From: Mesorhizobium sp. B2-4-3
Lineage (GTDB): Bacteria; Pseudomonadota; Alphaproteobacteria; Rhizobiales; Rhizobiaceae
Direction of reading: 5' to 3'
Assembly (NCBI RefSeq): GCF_006442815.1
Contig: NZ_VFVL01000003.1
Location: forward strand, 237,001 to 301,000
DNA length: 64,000 nucleotides
The notes below the pieces were generated by a model that worked only from the letters and a program-made list of their open reading frames with translations, was not told the origin of the DNA and ran no database searches. The position numbers and the translations under genes are program-made. Below are positions 60,100 through 64,000 of the stretch, one piece after another (the stretch's first letter is position 1; each line of letters opens with the position of its first letter).

Positions 60100-61644
60100 A
60101 TGGTTAGCCAGGCGCGCAAGTCCGAACTGCTGTTTTCCGGGTCCGACTGGGATTTCAACAAGCTGTCCCGGGTCTATGACGAGATCGAAGCGATTGGCCG
60201 CGAAGAGCTTCGCCTCGACATATACCCGGTGCAGATGGAGGTCATTTCCTCCGAGCAGATGCTCGACGCCTATTCGTCGATCGGCATGCCGCTGATGTAC
60301 CGGCACTGGTCGTTCGGCAAACGTTTTCTCCACGACGAGCTTCTCTACCGCAAGGGCGCTCGCGGTCTGGCCTACGAGATTGTCATCAACTCCAACCCCT
60401 GCATCGTCTACCTCATGGAAGAAAACACCATGGCCCTGCAGGCCTTGGTGACCGCCCATGCCGCGCTCGGGCACAATCATTTCTTCAAGAACAATCATCT
60501 CTTCCGGCAATGGACGGATGCCGGCGGCATCCTGAGCTACCTGGACTTCGCCAAGAGCTACATAGCCCGATGCGAGGAACGGCATGGCCTGGCCGCCGTG
60601 GAGGCGATCCTGGATTCGGCCCATGCGCTGATGGAGCAAGGCGTGTTCCGTTACCGCCGCCCGCCGAAACTGTCATCGGAGCAACAGCGCGAGGGGTTGC
60701 GCGAGCGCCTCGAATACGAGGAACGCTCCTTCAACGATCTGTGGCGGACGCTGCCGCCCCCGCAGGGAAAGAATAAGCCGGAAGCCGAGGACGAGAACCT
60801 TGCCGAGCGGAAGAAATCGCTCAATCTGCCGGAGGAAAACCTGCTCTATTTCCTCGAGAAGAACAGCCTGGTGCTTGAGCCCTGGCAGCGCGAGATCGTC
60901 AGGATCGTGCGTGTCATCGCGCAATATTTCTACCCGCAGCGGCAAACCCAGGTGATGAACGAAGGTTGCGCCACCTTCGTGCATTACACGCTCATGAACA
61001 CGCTGTTCGACCGTGGCCGCATCGGCGAAGGCGCCATGCTGGAGATCCTGCGCAACCACTCGAACGTCATCTTCCAGCCGGCCTATGACGATCCGCGCTT
61101 TTCCGGCATCAATCCCTATGCGCTGGGTCTCGACATGATGCAGGACATCCAGCGGATCTCGACCGCGCCGACCGCCGAGGACCGTGACTGGTTTCCCGAC
61201 ATCGCCGGCCGCGGCGACTGGCGCGACACCCTGCTCGACGCCTGGGCCAACCACCGCGACGAATCCTTCATCCGCCAATATCTGAGCCCGACGCTGATCC
61301 GCAAATGGCGGCTCTTCGTGCTCGCCGACGGCGCCGACGAGCCGCACTATGAGGTGGCCTCGATCCACAATGAGCGCGGCTATGCCAAGATACGGTCGGC
61401 GCTCGCGCAAAGCTACGATGTCGGCGCCAGCCGTCCCGACATCCAGGTGGTTGACGTCGACCTGCTGGGCGACCGGCATTTGCGGCTCCAGCACAAGGTC
61501 AAGGACGACGTCATGCTCGAGGCCCAGAGCCGCGACGCAACCCTGCGCCATATCCGCAGGCTTTGGGGCTATGACGTCAGCCTGGCGGCAATCGATGCTG
61601 GAACCGGCGCGATGCTCAGCGAGCGTTCGACCAAGGAACTTTGA
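60100..61644 (+). CDS. spoVR: SpoVR family protein (YcgB-like)
   Basis: 514-aa cytosolic protein of unknown biochemistry. Family blocks are GSDWDFNKLSRVYDEIEAIGREELRLDIYPVQMEVISSEQMLDAYSSIGMPLMYRHWSFGKRF, HAALGHNHFFKNNHLF (about 120-135), YPQRQTQVMNEGCATFVHYTLMNTLFDRG (a His-Glu-rich region like a metal site) and INPYALGLDMMQDI. In Bacillus the homologue affects spore cortex; in Proteobacteria it travels with prkA-yeaH. The start at 60100 is set by family N-terminus; an overlapping upstream frame is open. Confidence 0.95.
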   Translation: MVSQARKSELLFSGSDWDFNKLSRVYDEIEAIGREELRLDIYPVQMEVISSEQMLDAYSSIGMPLMYRHWSFGKRFLHDELLYRKGARGLAYEIVINSNPCIVYLMEENTMALQALVTAHAALGHNHFFKNNHLFRQWTDAGGILSYLDFAKSYIARCEERHGLAAVEAILDSAHALMEQGVFRYRRPPKLSSEQQREGLRERLEYEERSFNDLWRTLPPPQGKNKPEAEDENLAERKKSLNLPEENLLYFLEKNSLVLEPWQREIVRIVRVIAQYFYPQRQTQVMNEGCATFVHYTLMNTLFDRGRIGEGAMLEILRNHSNVIFQPAYDDPRFSGINPYALGLDMMQDIQRISTAPTAEDRDWFPDIAGRGDWRDTLLDAWANHRDESFIRQYLSPTLIRKWRLFVLADGADEPHYEVASIHNERGYAKIRSALAQSYDVGASRPDIQVVDVDLLGDRHLRLQHKVKDDVMLEAQSRDATLRHIRRLWGYDVSLAAIDAGTGAMLSERSTKEL

Positions 61645-61670
61645 GCGGCATCGCCTGACATCAACGCGCC

Positions 61671-62567
61671 TTAGCCTTCGCTGGCGGGACGTATCCTCAA
61701 CCTCGCAATGCGGTTCTTGTCCCGCTTCATCACCACGAAACGCTTGCCGTGGAAGGTGAAGGCCTGCTTCTCCTCCGGGATCGACTGCGTCTCATGGATG
61801 ACCAGGCCGGCGATCGTCGTGGCTTCCTCGTCGGGCAGGTCCCAGTCGAGCGCGCGGTTCAAGTCGCGGATCGGCACCGTGCCTTCGACGACGACCGAGC
61901 CGTCCGCTTCTTTCTTCACGCCCTGCATGTCGATGTCGTGCTCGTCGGCGATCTCGCCGACGATCTCCTCGATGATGTCTTCCAGTGTCACCAGCCCTTC
62001 GACCTCGCCATACTCGTCGACGACGATGGCGAAATGCGCCTTGCGCCGCAGAAAGGCGTTGAGCTGCTCCTGCAAGGTGGTGGTATCCGGCACGAACCAG
62101 GGCTTGGCCGCGATCTTCATGACGTCGATCCGCGAAAAATCGTTGCCGACCTCGTTGAGGGCCCTGAGCAGATCTTTCGCGTGTAGGACGCCGACGATGT
62201 TGTCGAGCGAGCCCTTCCACAGCGGCATTCGGGTGTGCGGGCTCTGCAGGATCTCGCGCACCACCGCTTCGGGCGCATTGTCGGCATTGACCGAGCGCAT
62301 ATTGGTGCGGTGGACCATGACGTCCGACACTTCGAGCTCATCGAGGTCGAAGAGGCCCTCGAGCCGATTGCGCTCCTCACCGGCAGCCGCGCCCTCGCGG
62401 CGGGGTTCGTCGCCGTCTTCATCCTTGCCGTTGCGCTCCGACCGCTGCGGCGGCTCGATCGGCCGCAGCGCGTAGCCGCAAGCGGCAAGCAGCCGGGCGC
62501 GCAACAGAAGCGCCATGATTACGACGGCGGCGAGGACGGCGGCGACGATCCAGCCGGCGCTGCTCAT
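61671..62567 (-). CDS. CBS-pair/CorC-domain protein lacking the CNNM (DUF21) membrane domain
   Basis: 298-aa protein. One N-terminal membrane helix ([19 protein letters not shown], about 4-22) and a charged linker (about 36-70, with [13 protein letters not shown]) lead to [13 protein letters not shown], two CBS motifs (about 85-140 and 150-205, [24 protein letters not shown]) and the CorC/HlyC transporter-associated domain (about 215-298). Rhizobial hemolysin/CNNM proteins in this aroB-linked position usually have about 430 residues with a four-helix DUF21 domain; that is absent here. Its ATG overlaps the aroB stop (ATGA). It might act as a soluble-type CorC. Confidence 0.83.
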   Translation of the reverse strand: MSSAGWIVAAVLAAVVIMALLLRARLLAACGYALRPIEPPQRSERNGKDEDGDEPRREGAAAGEERNRLEGLFDLDELEVSDVMVHRTNMRSVNADNAPEAVVREILQSPHTRMPLWKGSLDNIVGVLHAKDLLRALNEVGNDFSRIDVMKIAAKPWFVPDTTTLQEQLNAFLRRKAHFAIVVDEYGEVEGLVTLEDIIEEIVGEIADEHDIDMQGVKKEADGSVVVEGTVPIRDLNRALDWDLPDEEATTIAGLVIHETQSIPEEKQAFTFHGKRFVVMKRDKNRIARLRIRPASEG

Positions 62568-63709
62568 CTGGGATGGCTCATCTTGAGCCGTCCGGGATGG
62601 CTCAATTTGAGGAAGGAGAGCACTTCCGAGGGCGGCACGTCCTTGGCGATGAAAGCCTGGCCGATGCCGCGCGTCAGGATGAAGGTCAGCGCGCCGCGCG
62701 AGACCTTCTTGTCCTGGGTGATGAAGCCGAGCAGCGCCTCGGCATCCGGCAGCTCGCCTGGAATATCGGCCATCCGCCAGGGCAGGCCGACGGCGCGCAA
62801 ATGCGCTTCGACGCGCTCCGCGTCGTCCGGGCTCGCCAGGTTGAGGCGCGCCGAAAAACGATGCGCCAGCACCATGCCGATGGCGACGCCCTCGCCATGG
62901 ACGAGCCGGCTACCGTCATACTGCGTGGCGGCTTCGAGCGCATGACCGAAAGTGTGGCCGAGATTGAGCAGGGCGCGGTCCCCGGTCTCGAACTCGTCAC
63001 GGGCGACGACGTCTGCCTTGGCGCGGCAGGCCTCGGCGATCGCCTCGACCCGCGCGGGACCGCCGGCGAAGACTTGCCCCCAGTTCTGCTCAAGCCAGGC
63101 GAAGAAGGCCGGGCGGTCGATCAGCCCGTATTTGGCGAGCTCGGCATAGCCGGCGCGGAACTCTCGGATCGGCAGCGTGTCGAGCACCTGGGTGTCGGCG
63201 AGCACCAGCCTGGGCTGGTGGAAGACGCCGACGAGGTTCTTGCCGCGGGCGCTGTTGATGCCGGTCTTGCCGCCGACGGAGGAATCGACCTGCGCCAGGA
63301 GCGAGGTCGGGATCTGCACGAAATTCATGCCGCGCCGCACGATGCCGGAAGCAAAGCCTGCAAGGTCGCCGATGACGCCGCCGCCGAGCGCGATCACCAG
63401 GTCGCGGCGTTCGAGCTTTGCCGCAAGCACGCCGTCGACCACCTCTTCGAGATGGGCAAAGCTCTTGGTCTTCTCGCCGGCGGGCAGCGCGATGACGGCG
63501 GACTGGATGCCGCCTTTCTCCAACCCCGCCTTCAGCGTGTCGAGATGCGCGGCGGCGACGTTCTCGTCGGTGACGATGGCCGCGCGGGTTCCGGGAAGCC
63601 GGCGCGCGATCTCCTCGCCGGAGCGCGCCAGCAGCCCGGAGCCGATCAATATGTCATAGGCGCGGTCGCCGAGCCCGACCTCGACCTTCACCGGTTCGAC
63701 ATCGCTCAC
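62564..63709 (-). CDS. aroB: 3-dehydroquinate synthase
   Basis: 381-aa NAD- and metal-dependent enzyme, second step of the shikimate pathway (DAHP to 3-dehydroquinate). [46 protein letters not shown] (about 107-152) has the NAD-binding glycines and substrate lysines; [13 protein letters not shown] (about 184-196), [14 protein letters not shown] (about 263-276, metal-ligand His) and [11 protein letters not shown] (His) complete the site. The GTG/ATG at 63707-63709 overlaps the aroK stop by 4 bp, and its own stop overlaps the next gene, so translation is coupled. Confidence 0.96.
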   Translation of the reverse strand: MSDVEPVKVEVGLGDRAYDILIGSGLLARSGEEIARRLPGTRAAIVTDENVAAAHLDTLKAGLEKGGIQSAVIALPAGEKTKSFAHLEEVVDGVLAAKLERRDLVIALGGGVIGDLAGFASGIVRRGMNFVQIPTSLLAQVDSSVGGKTGINSARGKNLVGVFHQPRLVLADTQVLDTLPIREFRAGYAELAKYGLIDRPAFFAWLEQNWGQVFAGGPARVEAIAEACRAKADVVARDEFETGDRALLNLGHTFGHALEAATQYDGSRLVHGEGVAIGMVLAHRFSARLNLASPDDAERVEAHLRAVGLPWRMADIPGELPDAEALLGFITQDKKVSRGALTFILTRGIGQAFIAKDVPPSEVLSFLKLSHPGRLKMSHPR

Positions 63710-64000
63710 GACTGCACCTCGTCGGTTGTGGCGCTTGTAGCGCCTGTCGCGATCGCGTCGACGCCGAGATGGGTGCAGAGCGCCGCGACGACTTCGCCGG
63801 CGATGATCTCCTTGCGGTCGTCGCGGGTCGGCACGGTCAGGTCGGCGGTGGCGTAGACCGGGTAACGCTCGCCCATCAGCCGCTCCAGCACGCCGCGCGG
63901 ATCGGGATTCTTCAAGAGCGGCCGGTTCTGCTTCTTGGAAACGCGCTCCATCAACAGGTCCAGATCGGCCTTCAGCCAGACCGACACGCCATACGCGGAA
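63706..64000 (-). CDS. aroK: Shikimate kinase (N-terminus beyond window)
   Basis: C-terminal 97 residues of shikimate kinase (3-phosphorylation of shikimate). [52 protein letters not shown] contains the LID arginine (NRPLL) and the RxxxY motif near the end of the fold. The P-loop half lies outside the window. Coupled to aroB by ATGA, as in other rhizobia. Confidence 0.92.
   Translation of the reverse strand, partial: SAYGVSVWLKADLDLLMERVSKKQNRPLLKNPDPRGVLERLMGERYPVYATADLTVPTRDDRKEIIAGEVVAALCTHLGVDAIATGATSATTDEVQS

Overview
The window is a contiguous stretch of GC-rich alphaproteobacterial chromosome. It looks like core genome of a Mesorhizobium-type member of the Rhizobiales. Grounds: the gene sets and orders (ugpBAEC; tlpA/argH/lptM/lysA/TIGR02302; hpt/ftsEX; tyrC-hisC/metX-metW; cobST with a DnaJ-like gene and bolA; aroK-aroB), the CtrA and CpdR cell-cycle signature, and two families of rhizobial intergenic palindromic repeats. 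I see no rRNA or tRNA, no insertion sequence, no phage gene and no CRISPR array. Genes cut by the window edges are ugpC (left) and aroK (right).

Layout. 1-3716 (minus): glycerol-3-phosphate ABC importer ugpB-ugpA-ugpE-ugpC. 3946-7614 (plus): an endonuclease/exonuclease/phosphatase-fold protein and an MHYT-GGDEF-EAL cyclic-di-GMP protein. 7620-15463: a TlpA thioredoxin divergent from argH, then lptM, lysA, an ArsR regulator with a divergent Thr/Ser dehydratase, and a large TIGR02302/DUF4175 protein. 15499-19560: two related LysR regulators on either side of an ArsP-like permease, then an EamA exporter. 19543-24057: cell-cycle and division block (cpdR, hpt, a DUF3426-like anchor protein, ftsE, ftsX, a DUF218 protein), with a CtrA-type box between the anchor gene and ftsE. 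24060-29154: redox and transport genes, a LysR/carboxymuconolactone-decarboxylase pair, plsC, a LysE exporter and an aldo/keto reductase. 29392-36424: chaC, a DUF2125 protein, a PfkB kinase, tyrC-hisC and metX-metW, with a SAM-II riboswitch before metX. 36448-50421: DUF1330, a GT2 glycosyltransferase, a vWA/BacA-like ABC pair, a methyltransferase/gloB divergent pair, a cupin, lysoplasmalogenase, an EamA protein, DUF3108, rpmB, a queuosine-precursor transporter behind a preQ1-I-like riboswitch, a spermidine-synthase fold protein, a GT-C membrane protein and a 2OG-Fe(II) oxygenase. 50575-55713: phytase-like esterase, cobT, cobS, a DnaJ-domain gene and bolA. 55714-64000: an alpha/beta hydrolase, the prkA-yeaH-spoVR stress operon with a candidate EcfG-type promoter, a CBS/CorC protein, aroB and aroK.

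The most interesting non-coding content is structural. (i) Three ~145-bp elements (20578, 28064, 32061) each fold into one long hairpin; their arms covary between copies, and in each copy the pairing continues into copy-specific flanks. (ii) About eleven RIME-like palindromes sit between genes. Two composite copies of 119 bp appear identical and lie in opposite orientation 24 kb apart. Many copies of both families carry the stop codon of the neighbouring gene. (iii) Two metabolite riboswitches, in one of which (preQ1-I-like) the pseudoknot strand includes the start codon. I found no wholly new multigene system. The best candidates for new biology are the covarying repeat family, the start-codon pseudoknot, the CtrA-box/ftsEX/cpdR block, and the CBS-only CorC protein after aroB.
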